DNA of 64,000 bases. Source: Geobacillus thermoleovorans. GTDB lineage: Bacteria > Bacillota > Bacilli > Bacillales > Anoxybacillaceae. Positions 36,258 through 49,046 of the stretch are shown one piece after another. The stretch spans positions 1,591,001 to 1,655,000 of the forward strand of contig NZ_CP014335.1 of the NCBI RefSeq assembly GCF_001610955.1. Reading direction: 5' to 3'. Under the pieces are notes generated by a model. It was not told the DNA's origin. It did not search any database and was given only the letters and a program-made list of their open reading frames with translations. Within the stretch, counting starts at the first letter, position 1; each line of letters starts with the position of its first letter. The position numbers and the translations under genes were made by a program.

Positions 36258-36568
36258 CAAGCGAAAGACGATGCCCGCCGTCGAGTTTAGATGCCGCGGC
36301 ACCATTTAGAGACAAACGGTTATGGACAATCGAGCCCTGGTGACAAAGTAGCCATCGGTTCATCTCAGGCAGAGCGTCGCTCTCTTCGACATGGGATGAA
36401 CCGATTGGCTTTGGTTGAGTGAAAAAGTCGGCCTACGGCTTTCCGTCAATGAGGGGAAGCACCTAGGTATTGGAAGTGCCCCTGCGTTTGTGGTGTGATG
36501 ATCCTCACTCCGACGGGATGGTTTTTTGGGGTAAAATGGATGGTAAACGGAACAACCATGGAGGATGT
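36258..36568 (+). other. 311-bp intergenic region with strong hairpins
   Basis: No gene. It contains GGTTCATC/GATGAACC arms (near 36356-36402), a GGGGAAGCAC/GTGCCCC hairpin (about 36452-36485) and a small stem followed by TTTTTT (about 36509-36527) just before the next gene. It reads like a structured leader or 3' region, but it matches no riboswitch I recognise. Confidence 0.4.
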
Positions 36569-37069
36569 ATGGCCCACTATGTTTGGATGATCATTAATGC
36601 GCTGTTGGTGATCGGCACGGCGGTTTATATCTGGCTGTTTCGCCCGAACGACTCAGCTGCGGTGCTGGCAGGAAAATGGCTGGCACAAGTGGCGGTGCTG
36701 CTGTTTTTGGTCAATGTCAATATGTATTTTATCTTCCTTGTCATCCGCAAAACAAAAATCCGGAAGGTCAAAGTCACGTTAGCGCGGATAGCAAGAAGCA
36801 TGATGAAAGCCCACATCCCGCTCGCGGTTGTCGGAACGAGCTTGATTGTCTTTCACGGAGTGGTGATGGCATGGAAACTCGGAGCGGTGATCGGTTTTGG
36901 CCATGGGAAACTGGTGACCGGTTATGCAAGCCTCGCGATGTTGGCCATCACCTTGTTTGCAGGTGTCCTTCGGCGGCAAAAAGCGTCAGGGTGGAGAAGA
37001 ACGTTTCATCTTGTCTCTGCCTTGCTGTTTGCCGGTTTGTTTCTCCTTCATCTATTTTGGCCGATCTAA
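36569..37069 (+). CDS. Membrane protein with four helix histidines (cytochrome b561-like?)
   Basis: A 166-residue protein with five predicted helices. Four His fall in hydrophobic surroundings: MKAHIPLA (about residue 83), VFHGVVMAW (about 97), TFHLVSALL (about 150) and LLHLFW (about 162). Paired intramembrane His is the haem-ligand pattern of b561/ferric-reductase-like proteins, so a haem-binding redox role is possible; this is inference. The start ATG lies after GGAGGATGT, in an unusual four-base spacing. No family is named with confidence. Confidence 0.65.
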   Translation: MAHYVWMIINALLVIGTAVYIWLFRPNDSAAVLAGKWLAQVAVLLFLVNVNMYFIFLVIRKTKIRKVKVTLARIARSMMKAHIPLAVVGTSLIVFHGVVMAWKLGAVIGFGHGKLVTGYASLAMLAITLFAGVLRRQKASGWRRTFHLVSALLFAGLFLLHLFWPI

Positions 37070-37093
37070 TCACGTGTAAGGGAGAGAGAAAAC

Positions 37094-37363
37094 GTGGGTG
37101 ACTTGCTTTCTTTGCTGACGGAATACCGCCATCGCCAAGTTGTCGTCAACTTCTATGAAGAAGACGAGCTGGTGGCGCGTGACGGGTTTTTCTTTGATGG
37201 CATCGAACGATCAGACGGTCTGCTATCTTTCATCAAAGATGGGCGCATTCGCTGGTCCATTCGGTTGGATGACTACCCAAGCTATGAGATCGTACACGAT
37301 TTCCCGAGGCGTTATCGGTTTTATGGCCAGCATCGGGCTGTAGAGCTCTATTTCCCTTCTTAA
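37094..37363 (+). CDS. Conserved-looking small protein (89 aa)
   Basis: An 89-residue soluble acidic/aromatic protein with likely beta structure (RQVVVNFYEEDELVARDGFF). It starts at a GTG with AAGGGAGAGAG before it, 24 bp after the membrane gene, and is followed by a very strong terminator. I do not recognise a family. Confidence 0.7.
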   Translation: MGDLLSLLTEYRHRQVVVNFYEEDELVARDGFFFDGIERSDGLLSFIKDGRIRWSIRLDDYPSYEIVHDFPRRYRFYGQHRAVELYFPS

Positions 37364-37381
37364 CGGTGTCCGCTTTAGGAG

Positions 37382-37436
37382 AAACCGGTCATTCATCTCC
37401 TCATTTTCACGAGGAGATGAATGACCGGTTTTTGAC
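37382..37436 (+). terminator. Strong terminator hairpin
   Basis: A perfect 21-bp stem (37382-37402 with 37411-37431) with an 8-base loop, followed by TTTTT. Unusually long for a terminator. Confidence 0.9.
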
Positions 37437-37566
37437 TATATATCATGTAAGTGGTTGAAATGTTTTTATACTTATTACGATTATACCAGGGCATCGTATA
37501 TTCTTTCCGGCAGGCAGTGGTTGTCCGTTGAGCGGTACTTTCATAAGAAAATAGCGTATGATCAAG

Positions 37567-37700
37567 CTATTTCTGACGCAAGGCATCCACCCCCGTTGCT
37601 GCAGTCACTGGCTTCCGCATCGTAAACGTCAGCTCCGGATCAAGCACGGCTAACGCCGGGCGGAGAGCGGCATCTTTTAGCGTCAATTGAATCGTCAACG
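37567..37700 (-). pseudogene. Remnant of an iron-containing alcohol dehydrogenase gene
   Basis: Read on the - strand, about 44 codons include LRPALAVLDPELTFTM and AATGVDAL. These are diagnostic of the group III Fe-dependent alcohol dehydrogenases, where P-A-x-A-I-L-D-P-E-L-T-x-T-L-P and A-x-G-x-D-A-L-x-H occur just before the metal-binding His. The frame stops right after VDAL, before that His. No start or other domains are found nearby, so only an internal scrap remains. The rest of the 650-bp gap (37437-38013) is AT-rich and empty apart from the katG promoter region. Confidence 0.7.
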
Positions 37701-37915
37701 ATGTTCTTAGTGCTGCGTTTGCCTTTTTCAGCTAGCGGCGTTTTTCATGAAACAAGCCATCGTCTTTTATATATTAAAAAATAACTGAATTCTAAATCAA
37801 TTGAAACATAAATTAATAGTGGCATACCTTGGACTGGTATAGCAACACAAATAAAAATAATAAAAGGTATCTTTTATTATTTACTATCAAATATAAATTT
37901 AGTATAATTCTAATG

Positions 37916-37930
37916 TACAAATCATTATCA
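37916..37930 (+). promoter_or_regulatory. Fur/PerR-like box upstream of katG
   Basis: The 15-mer ending ATCATTATCA matches 12 of 15 positions of the Fur-type 7-1-7 repeat (TGATAATNATTATCA) and 11 of 15 of the PerR box. It lies 84 bp before the katG ATG. PerR control of a peroxidase would be expected in Bacillaceae, but the site is AT-rich and could be chance. Confidence 0.35.
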
Positions 37931-37968
37931 TTTTTGACTGGCAACAAAACAGTTAGAAATGGTAATGA

Positions 37969-40221
<2,253 letters not shown>

Positions 40222-40236
40222 TAAAGGGAAGAAAAA

Positions 40237-40273
40237 CAAGGCAGAGGGAGAAGATTCCCTCTGCCTCGTTTTT
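40237..40273 (+). terminator. Rho-independent terminator of katG
   Basis: The AGGCAGAGGGA stem pairs with TCCCTCTGCCT and is followed by CGTTTTT. Confidence 0.85.
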
Positions 40274-40361
40274 GTAGAATACCAAACGGCTGCATAGGCA
40301 AAGAAAATCTTCACCGTAAAAACTGATTTTGCGAAGAGCTAGGGGAAATATTACTAAATAG

Positions 40362-41729
40362 CTGTAGATGAGCAAATTCACTGACATAAATTGACAACTA
40401 AACAAAAAAGGAGACATGAACCCGATTCCTTGGTTAGAATAGATGTACCACCAACTATCCACAAGGAGGTTCATGTCTCATGAATAGATTAGCACATCAC
40501 CAAGGAATCCACAAGTTTTTCTTCACGCTGGGGTTGACGCTGCAGCTTTCCAAACCGGTCATCAAGCATCTCATTCATATTGTCGATGCCTTGACCACCA
40601 AGGGATTCTCGGGAACATTGACTGATATTCATTACTGGAGCTTTCATCCGAATCATCGAACGACGCTCCGTCACTTTTTCACGAAAAGCCCTTGGAACGA
40701 GGAAAGGCTGCTTGGGAAGCTTCAAGAGTGGATCCTTTCCCAGGTCGAACGACTGGCCAAACGGAAGAATCAACCCCTTTTTGTTTCGATTGATGATACG
40801 ATTTGCCAAAAAACAAAGCCTTCGTCACGGGCTGTGCACGCCATTCAAGGGTGCGACTGGCACTACTCGCATAAAGATCATCAATCGGTCTGGGGGCATT
40901 CGCTCGTTTGGCTGATGGTGCACACCTTCACGCAGGCGTTCCCATTTGCGTTCCGCCTGTATGACAAGAAAGCGGGAAAAAGCAAGATCGACCTGGCGAT
41001 CGAGATGCTTTCCTCGCTCAAGGTGAAGCGGGCTCAGCCGGTGTATGTGCTCATGGATTCGTGGCATCCGTCTAAGAAGCTCATCGAAGCCTGTCTGAAA
41101 CAGGGATTCCATGTCATCGCGATGCTCAAGACGAACCGGATTCTCTACCCGAAAGGCATCGCCATCCAAGCCAAGCAGTTTGCCCGCTATATCGAGTCCA
41201 AAGACACCCGCCTCGTCACGGTGGGGCAGGAGCGTTATCGCGTGTATCGCTATGAGGGGGCCATCCATGGCCTCGATGACGCGGTGGTGCTGCTGGCTTG
41301 GAAGGCGGATCAGCCGCTGACGCCGGAACATCTTCATTGCATCTTGAGCACCGACCGGGAACTCGGGGACGAAGACATCTTGCGTTACTACGCCCAGCGC
41401 TGGACGATCGAGTGCTTTTTCCGGCAGGCGAAAGATCAACTGAAGCTGGATGGATACCGCGTTCGCCACATTCGGGCGGTGAAACGGTATTGGGCGGTGG
41501 TGCTGTTGGCCTGCGTGTACAGCATCGCCGAATCCCGACAAAACCTCTCCACCGGGCTGGAGCTTCTTCGGTCGCGGAAAGACCACAGCGTCGTCGAGTT
41601 CATTTATGACGCTGCAAAGCAAGATATTCCCATTGATGTGATCAAAAAACAGCTCCGTATCGCGTAAGGGGTACCCTGTTTGTCTCTCTAACCATGGAAA
41701 TTATTGTAATGAAAAATGCTCATCTACAG
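40362..41729 (+). mobile_element. Insertion sequence with 13-bp terminal inverted repeats (IS4/IS701 type)
   Basis: CTGTAGATGAGCA at 40362-40374 is repeated inverted at 41717-41729, enclosing a single intact transposase gene, for about 1.37 kb in total. I see no convincing target duplication in the bases immediately outside. It is inserted between katG and a second, damaged element. Confidence 0.85.
40480..41667 (+). CDS. DDE transposase (IS4/IS701 type)
   Basis: A 395-residue RNase H-fold transposase. Catalytic acids appear in FVSIDDTICQKTKP, VLMDSWHPSKK and in YYAQRWTIECFFRQAK, which is the Y-x2-R-x3-E-x6-K signature of the IS4 group. AAGGAGG lies before the ATG. The frame is intact, so the element may still move. 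Confidence 0.92.
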   Translation: MNRLAHHQGIHKFFFTLGLTLQLSKPVIKHLIHIVDALTTKGFSGTLTDIHYWSFHPNHRTTLRHFFTKSPWNEERLLGKLQEWILSQVERLAKRKNQPLFVSIDDTICQKTKPSSRAVHAIQGCDWHYSHKDHQSVWGHSLVWLMVHTFTQAFPFAFRLYDKKAGKSKIDLAIEMLSSLKVKRAQPVYVLMDSWHPSKKLIEACLKQGFHVIAMLKTNRILYPKGIAIQAKQFARYIESKDTRLVTVGQERYRVYRYEGAIHGLDDAVVLLAWKADQPLTPEHLHCILSTDRELGDEDILRYYAQRWTIECFFRQAKDQLKLDGYRVRHIRAVKRYWAVVLLACVYSIAESRQNLSTGLELLRSRKDHSVVEFIYDAAKQDIPIDVIKKQLRIA

Positions 41730-41845
41730 AAAGTTAGATAAATTATCTAAGCAGATGCAGAAAGGAATCTTCGCTAAAAATTTCAACCATCCTGCGAATA
41801 AAAGAAAAAAAAGTTTAAGGCAACAATATTCCATTAATCAAATAA

Positions 41846-42853
41846 TCAAATAGATTCTAACTTCCTGCATCGGGATAACGCCCATGCCGCCTCGCATAAC
41901 GCGGATTTAATATGAGGATTACCCTTTACCGTTCGTGTACTTTTGCGTTTTCCAGCGCTTTCGTGATTTCCCGGGGCCACCCCAGCCCAAGAAGCGAGGC
42001 GCTGCGGTGTCGGGAACTGTCCCATATCCACTCCGATTTCGGCGATGATGACGGCGGCGGTTTCCTTTTTCACTCCAGGAATCGTCATCAGAAGATCCAC
42101 TTCCTGTTGATACGGTTGTAAGAGATGGTCGATGCGTTGGTCCATCTCCTGAATCAAGCTTTCCAAATACTCGATGTGCTTCCACGATTGGCGAATCATG
42201 AACAACTCATGTTCGGTTAATGTCCCAAAGAGCGATTCCTGAATTTGTTGCTTTTTCCCTTTCATTCTTCCGTGAAGGCAAGCGTCGATATCGGCTTCTT
42301 CGATGTACCCCTGTTCCATTAAACGGGTCAAGAGTTTTCGGCCCGATACTCCGAAGATGTCGGAAATCACCGTACCCAGCTTGATATTGGAACACTCCAA
42401 TACTTTATGAATTCGGTTTTTTTCCGCAATCAATTGACCCACCCACTTTTTGCGTAAACGGGTCAAGTCCCGCAATTCTCGAATTGGCGCGGGTGGCACA
42501 AAACTCTTTTCAATCAGTCCATAACGCAATAATTTAGCGATCCATTCCGCATCGGATACATCCGTTTTTCTCCCTGGGACATTCTTGATTCGCTGAGCGT
42601 TGGCCAAGGTAATGTCAAAGTAGTCCTCTAAAATGTTAAAGACCGGTTTCCAGTAAACCCCCGTACTCTCCATCGCTAGATGAGTGATTTCTCGATCCTC
42701 GAGCCATTTCAGGAGGCGAAACAAGTCTTTGGTAAACGTCGAAAACGTTTCGATCTCCTTTTGAATGTGGTCTTCTTCTCCCCAAAGCGCACAAACGACA
42801 ATCGTTTTGGCATGAACATCTAAACCTGCGCAACGATGATAAAGCACATCCAT
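41846..42853 (-). pseudogene. IS110-family transposase, C-terminally truncated
   Basis: The 335-codon frame encodes the N-terminal RuvC-like DEDD domain (GLDVHAKTIVVCALWG at about 10-25, AMESTGVYWKP near 59-69, TDVSDAEWIAKLL near 97-109) and most of the C-terminal Tnp20 domain (IPGVKKETAAVIIAEIG, then WAGVAPGNHESAGKRKS). It stops at SRCRKLESI, where relatives continue for roughly 70-90 further residues. The ATG at 42853 with GGAGTCC before it is the natural start; the frame continues upstream without homology. Probably inactive. Confidence 0.85.
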
Positions 42854-44358
<1,505 letters not shown>

Positions 44359-44360
44359 AA

Positions 44361-44407
44361 AATAAAATAAAAACGCGCAGCCTCTTGATTCTCATTCAAG
44401 AAGCTGC
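44361..44407 (-). terminator. Rho-independent terminator of the 64-aa gene
   Basis: The 12-bp stem 44377-44388 with 44396-44407 is followed on the - strand by TTTTTATTTTATTTT. Confidence 0.85.
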
Positions 44408-44469
44408 ACGTTACCCACTGCGCGTCGGCAGCTGCAGGGACCGCATGATCTCATCCTTTCTCCTTTCGT

Positions 44470-44664
44470 TTAGGCAATATCCGTTTGACGATAGCGGACG
44501 CCTTTATACCGAACGCGAACTGGCACGCCTTTTTCTTGCTTATGTTTCACCAGAAGCCGTTGGGCTTTTGAAAAGGCTTCCATCATCCCAGATGCCGGAA
44601 TGGCCTCTTCCCACACAATCGTTTTCCCTTGGACTGTGTAGAAGGAAAAGACATACTGTTTCAC
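44470..44664 (-). CDS. Small protein of unknown function (64 aa)
   Basis: A 64-residue basic protein (KQYVFSFYTVQGKTIVWEEA at the start; ending KGVPVRVRYKGVRYRQTDIA, in part). It begins at a GTG with GGAGGTG before it and has its own terminator. Codon use is like the host, unlike the AT-rich gene before it. I do not recognise a family. Confidence 0.65.
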   Translation of the reverse strand: MKQYVFSFYTVQGKTIVWEEAIPASGMMEAFSKAQRLLVKHKQEKGVPVRVRYKGVRYRQTDIA

Positions 44665-44770
44665 CGTCTTCACCTCCCTATTATTATTATAATCAAAGAC
44701 TGTTTTTCCTAAACACAAAAACTGTTACAATTATGTTAACATTTTCTCTTCGGCGTTTCCGCAACAAATA

Positions 44771-44820
44771 AAGGTGTCCCAATCCTTCCTAAAAGAGATC
44801 GGAACACCTTTTTCTTTTTG
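44771..44820. terminator. Terminator-like hairpin
   Basis: The stem AAGGTGT (44771-44777) with 44804-44810 and inner pairing is followed by TTTCTTTTT on the + strand. No + gene leads into it. A related hairpin occurs at 50570. Confidence 0.55.
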
Positions 44821-44902
44821 CGCATATGTGGCTGTTGGACCTTGCGGGTTGTGATGACCTTGCCGGTTAGCGCCGCAATCCGATTTAGCACAGTTCAGTT
44901 TC

Positions 44903-44942
44903 TTAGAAAAAGAAAACCGGCATCATGATTCAATGCCGGTTT
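44903..44942 (-). terminator. Rho-independent terminator overlapping the DHH gene stop
   Basis: The stem 44933-44941 with 44915-44923 contains the stop codon and is followed on the - strand by TTTTCTTTTTC. Confidence 0.8.
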
Positions 44943-46164
44943 GTTGCTTGTATTGTTTGACGGCCGCTTTATAGTCGGCTTGAATGGCATCTTTGTCTCG
45001 TCCGAGCCGAACGCTTAAAAAGTCGAGCACGGCTGCATCATGGGCAAGGCCAGCGGCAAACTGCCGCTTCAGCCAGCGTTCGCCGGCGATTTCCTCTGGG
45101 AACGTATGGGTCTCTCCCCCATCGGCATACACGTTCCAACCTTGAGCGGTTTTACGACTCAGCCACCATTGGCCATGGTGATTTGTCCAAAACACTCCTT
45201 CGGCCTCGTCTTTTTTGTTCAATTGGTTTTGTTCCGCATCACCGTATACCGGCAGAAGCGGGAACGTCTCGACGACAAACAGCGGAAATGTTGTATCATC
45301 GATCAAACAGCCGGACGCCTTGGGATGGCCGCCGCCACCGAATTGCAGGGCAAACTCAGCGACGTTGACGTCATCATGAATGGTGCGAAAGCCAATATGT
45401 TTCGTCCCCATGTTGACTAAAGCGATCAAGTCAAGATGAGGATAACGCTTGGATAACGCATTGCCCAATTCCGACAAATGGCGCTCGGCAAAGACGACGC
45501 CGATGCAATAGTCACCAAGCCAGCGCTGAACAAGCTGTTTTTGCTTTTGCCGAATGTAACGCTGAATTTTCTTCTCTTCCATATCGAGAAGCAGCTCTTC
45601 CGTCTCGGTCAAGGAGAACGGTTCTCTGGAGGCGAGCCGCTCGCTCATCGTCTCCCAAAAGCCGTCAAGCCCGAAAATCGTCAACAAATCATTCAGCCGC
45701 TTCGCTTGCAAATTCCCATTCTCTTCCCATTCCCACGTGTCGTATTGGCGGACGAGCTCGACGAACCCATCTAGCGTTTCATTAGGTGCGAGTTTTCCCT
45801 CGCGGACGAGATAGTCGTAAAAGAGCGAGGTGGCGCACGTCTTTTTGCCATCATCCCTCACCGGCACCACCTGTCCCCACGGGTAGTCATTGAAATGAAG
45901 CGCCGTCACGTGGTGGTCGATCACTTGCACATGGCCGCCGCGCGCCGCCCGTTCGGCGAGTTGCTGTTCCACTTCCTTGCCGACGGCCAAGTCGGTGATA
46001 AACAACATGGCGCCGTTGGCCTCGTCGCTTTGCAAGAATTGGATGACCCGTTCATCCAAATTGCGATAGGAACAAAACGAAATGTTCACCTCGGCAAACG
46101 CCAGCTTCGCGAGCAATCCGCAACCGATGCCGTCTAGATCGCTGTCAGTGAATAATTTGATCAT
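44923..46164 (-). CDS. DHH-family phosphoesterase
   Basis: A 413-residue protein with the DHH/DHHA1 arrangement: a metal-binding TDSDLDGIGC near 6-15, FITDLAV, DHHVTALH near 88-95, and the substrate loop GGGGHPKASGC in the second domain. Relatives hydrolyse short RNA (nanoRNase), cyclic dinucleotide products or similar phosphodiesters. About 110 extra residues after the DHHA1 domain (Trp-rich, YADGGETHTFPEE) are unusual and may bind another ligand. ATG at 46164 follows AAGGTGGG; an upstream in-frame ATG at 46203 overlaps the preceding gene. It is last in a - strand run with the NorD/NorQ-like pair. Confidence 0.85.
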   Translation of the reverse strand: MIKLFTDSDLDGIGCGLLAKLAFAEVNISFCSYRNLDERVIQFLQSDEANGAMLFITDLAVGKEVEQQLAERAARGGHVQVIDHHVTALHFNDYPWGQVVPVRDDGKKTCATSLFYDYLVREGKLAPNETLDGFVELVRQYDTWEWEENGNLQAKRLNDLLTIFGLDGFWETMSERLASREPFSLTETEELLLDMEEKKIQRYIRQKQKQLVQRWLGDYCIGVVFAERHLSELGNALSKRYPHLDLIALVNMGTKHIGFRTIHDDVNVAEFALQFGGGGHPKASGCLIDDTTFPLFVVETFPLLPVYGDAEQNQLNKKDEAEGVFWTNHHGQWWLSRKTAQGWNVYADGGETHTFPEEIAGERWLKRQFAAGLAHDAAVLDFLSVRLGRDKDAIQADYKAAVKQYKQQTGIES

Positions 46165-46181
46165 GGGGTCCCACCTTTTTG

Positions 46182-48086
46182 TCACAAACTTTTTTGCAAC
46201 CACGTTTTCAAGAGCGGCAACAGCCGATCCGGCAACTCGCTCACATGCGGAACAAAGACGCGGAAGCGACCATAGATGTTTTCAATCGTCCGCCGCGTTG
46301 ACTCATCGTCGGCCCCGTGGCCTAAAAAGAGATTGACGACCTCAATGCCGCGGCGGCGCGCTTCGGCGACTGCTTCGTGCGTATCGATGATGCCGTTTTG
46401 TTCATATCCGTACGCGGCGGGTTCGCCGTCAGAGAAGACGAGCAGCACTTTTTGTGCTTCCGGGCGCTTGAGGAGCTGTTCGGTCATCCAGCGAATCGCC
46501 AATCCATCGCGATTATCTTCATGCGGCTCGAGCTGCAGGATCGCCGGGCCGCTCGACGGCTCAAGCGAGCGATGGAATGAGACCGCCATCTGCAAATAGT
46601 TCGGCTGACGCGAAGCGGCTGCTTCGTTCGCATCTTCCCAAAATCCGACAATTTGGTGCGGCACGCGCAACGTTTTCAGCACCTCATGGCAAAGAACGAG
46701 CCCGGTTTTCGTCTCTTCCATTTTGTCATGCATCGAAGCCGAGCAATCGACAAGCAGGCCGAAGACTGCATCAAACCGCCGCGTCGGCTCGCCTTTTTTG
46801 TAAAACAAGCGCGGCCGCTCATCAGTGAAAAACGACACCAATTGTTTGCGCAGCCGACCGACGGGCAAGTTCGTGCGCCAAGCGGAGCGCTTGTGTTCAA
46901 GCCATTGTTCCATGATGCGCACAAGCCGTTTTCGGTACGGCGCCACCGCCGCCTGTTTGGCGCGGTATTGCTCAAGATGCGCGAGGTTTGGCGACGAAGG
47001 AAGAAGCACAAGATCGGCTTGGCGGTTGGCCTCGCCATACGGCGCACTGTTTCCAGCCGGCGGCTGTTCGCTGAAGGATGCTTGCGCTTCCAGGCCATAC
47101 TCGTTTCGCGCCGTCGGCCGAGACGTTCCTTTCACGACGGCCAGCGCCTGATCACCGTCTTCACCCGGCCTCGCCTTATCGCTGATGATCTCGGTGCGGC
47201 TGCCTCGTTCGAGCTCAAAGCGGAGAAAGCTTCCACCCGCCCGGCTCGTTTCCCGATGCCACGTTGGCAGCACTTGCCGCTTGGCCTCTCCATCGGCCTC
47301 TTGAAGGGCATCGCGGTTTTCCAATGGGTTGGTCCGTTTGAGATCTTGAAGCGTCATCGTTTTCTCGTCCGCATCATCCTCAACGATTGGCAGCGATGTA
47401 TAGGCATTGACCATATCATGAGGCAGCACGTCCTTCATCAGTTCCACAACGGCGAACGCCCAGTCCGCCACCTCGGCTGTCGAGGAAGCATCAAAAAATT
47501 GCGGCCATAACGTTTCAAGGCGCGCCTGCACCGCTTCATCCGCCATCGGAGCCAGCGGCGCATCATCAAGCGGCGAATCGGCCGTGAGCCGCAAATACAT
47601 CCCCGCCAAAAACTGATCAGCCCAAGCGCCGCGCGTTCGATTCGCTTGCCATTGCTGAGTGAAGTAGCGGCGGTACAAGCGGCGGCGCGTGCGGAACCAT
47701 CGCTTCATCCCGGGACGTTCCCGCTCACAGACGGCTTCCAAGCGAAGATCTTCAGCGAATGTAAACAGCTGTTTGGAAAGCTTGGAGAGCGGTCGGGATT
47801 CCACCGCATGTCGGAAGGCGCGAACCGCCAATCGGTCGGTGTGCCGATACGTGCCGATGATGCGCAAGCCGACGTCGCTTTTCATTGCCGTTTCCCGCTC
47901 CAATGGTGGATACCCATCCCAAAAATGGCTGACGTAAACGACCGGCTTGACACAATGCACGCCGGAATGGGCGGCGAACTGGATGGCAACGTCGCGGCGG
48001 CGCATGAGCGTTTGGGCGAGGTCAGAAAGCTGCATGACCAAACTCGAGTCGACCGTTCGGTCATTGAACATCATAAACCGCTCCAT
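46182..48086 (-). CDS. VWA-domain protein, NorD/CoxE-like
   Basis: A 634-residue protein with a charged N-terminal region and a C-terminal von Willebrand A domain (about 435-634) whose metal-ion site reads DCSASMHD, with SDGEPAAYGYE later. This matches the NorD-like 'nitric oxide reductase activation protein' family, which works with a MoxR-type AAA+ ATPase to insert or activate metal centres. The ATPase gene lies 10 bp upstream on the same strand. AGGAGG precedes the ATG at 48086; the frame is open upstream only through the ATPase gene in another frame. No NO reductase is in the window. Confidence 0.87.
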   Translation of the reverse strand: MERFMMFNDRTVDSSLVMQLSDLAQTLMRRRDVAIQFAAHSGVHCVKPVVYVSHFWDGYPPLERETAMKSDVGLRIIGTYRHTDRLAVRAFRHAVESRPLSKLSKQLFTFAEDLRLEAVCERERPGMKRWFRTRRRLYRRYFTQQWQANRTRGAWADQFLAGMYLRLTADSPLDDAPLAPMADEAVQARLETLWPQFFDASSTAEVADWAFAVVELMKDVLPHDMVNAYTSLPIVEDDADEKTMTLQDLKRTNPLENRDALQEADGEAKRQVLPTWHRETSRAGGSFLRFELERGSRTEIISDKARPGEDGDQALAVVKGTSRPTARNEYGLEAQASFSEQPPAGNSAPYGEANRQADLVLLPSSPNLAHLEQYRAKQAAVAPYRKRLVRIMEQWLEHKRSAWRTNLPVGRLRKQLVSFFTDERPRLFYKKGEPTRRFDAVFGLLVDCSASMHDKMEETKTGLVLCHEVLKTLRVPHQIVGFWEDANEAAASRQPNYLQMAVSFHRSLEPSSGPAILQLEPHEDNRDGLAIRWMTEQLLKRPEAQKVLLVFSDGEPAAYGYEQNGIIDTHEAVAEARRRGIEVVNLFLGHGADDESTRRTIENIYGRFRVFVPHVSELPDRLLPLLKTWLQKSL

Positions 48087-48096
48087 GCCGAGCCTC

Positions 48097-48972
48097 CTAT
48101 TCGTCAAACCACGTTTCAGCGATGTTGCGCACTGCGGCCCGTTCCCGTTCATCGTCGAGCTTATCGACGATGCTTCGTTCAATGGCCCGCAATGGCGGCA
48201 TGTACGCCGCCAAATCGCACGCATCCAACAAAGCGCGCACCGAAGCCGCTTCCTCGGCGATTTGTCCGTTTCGCACCTGCACAAGCAGATCAGCCGACAG
48301 GGCGACGAAACGATCGATCAACGTTTCATCCGTTAATGTAGTTTGCGCCAACAATACCGATTTTAATGTTTCTCCTTGCACATACGGCACATTGATGACG
48401 ACAAACCGGTTTTTGAGCGCCTCATTGAGCGGTACGGTGCCAATATAGCCTTCATTGATCGCGGCGATGACGCCAAATGTCGGTTTCGCCTGCACGAGAT
48501 CGCCGGTGAGCGGATTCGTGAGCCGCCGCCGGTAGTCAAGGACGCTGTTTAAAATCGGCAGCGTCTCTGGTTTCGCCATATTAATTTCGTCAATATATAG
48601 CAAATGCCCTTTTGTCATCGCCTGGATGACTGGTCCGGGCACGTACTCGATCACCGCCTGGCTGTTTTTGTGCACGATCGTCTTAAAACCGAGCAATGCT
48701 TCGGCGTCTAAGTCCACGGAACAGTTGATGCTGTGCATCGGTTGACCAAACAAAGCGGACAACGTTTCAGCAAGCCGCGTTTTTCCCGATCCGGTCGGGC
48801 CTTTTAAGAGCACGTTTTTCCCAAGCGCGAGCGCAATGGCGGCATCGTGCACGATCGCCTCATCTGCCGCCTTGTACCCGCCCGCTCCAATCAACGCGCG
48901 ATCCGGATCGCGGCGGAACAGTTCTTTTCGCTTTTCCATTTCTTTCGTGACCGTCAACGGCCATGTTCCCAT
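48097..48972 (-). CDS. MoxR/NorQ-type AAA+ ATPase
   Basis: A 291-residue AAA+ protein with Walker A GPTGSGKT at 58-65, Walker B LLYIDEINMA near 124-133, and NEALKNRFVVINVP with the arginine finger. It belongs to the CbbQ/NirQ/NorQ clan of chaperones that remodel metalloenzymes together with a VWA partner, here the next gene. GAGAGGAAG precedes the ATG. The pair is likely one operon with the DHH gene after it. Confidence 0.9.
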   Translation of the reverse strand: MGTWPLTVTKEMEKRKELFRRDPDRALIGAGGYKAADEAIVHDAAIALALGKNVLLKGPTGSGKTRLAETLSALFGQPMHSINCSVDLDAEALLGFKTIVHKNSQAVIEYVPGPVIQAMTKGHLLYIDEINMAKPETLPILNSVLDYRRRLTNPLTGDLVQAKPTFGVIAAINEGYIGTVPLNEALKNRFVVINVPYVQGETLKSVLLAQTTLTDETLIDRFVALSADLLVQVRNGQIAEEAASVRALLDACDLAAYMPPLRAIERSIVDKLDDERERAAVRNIAETWFDE

Positions 48973-49046
48973 CTTCTGACTTCCTCTCTGTGGCGATCTT
49001 CCCCTCTCATTCTACTAGATCGCCCGGCGGGACGCAAAACAAAAGA

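Noticed and set aside
37786..37803. Ter-like stretch around GAATTCTAAATCAA upstream of katG
   Set aside because: About 11 of 18 positions match and the TATGT core is absent.
46653..47510. + strand 285-codon frame inside the VWA-domain gene
   Set aside because: Shadow of the NorD-like gene; low-complexity Arg/His composition typical of antisense frames.
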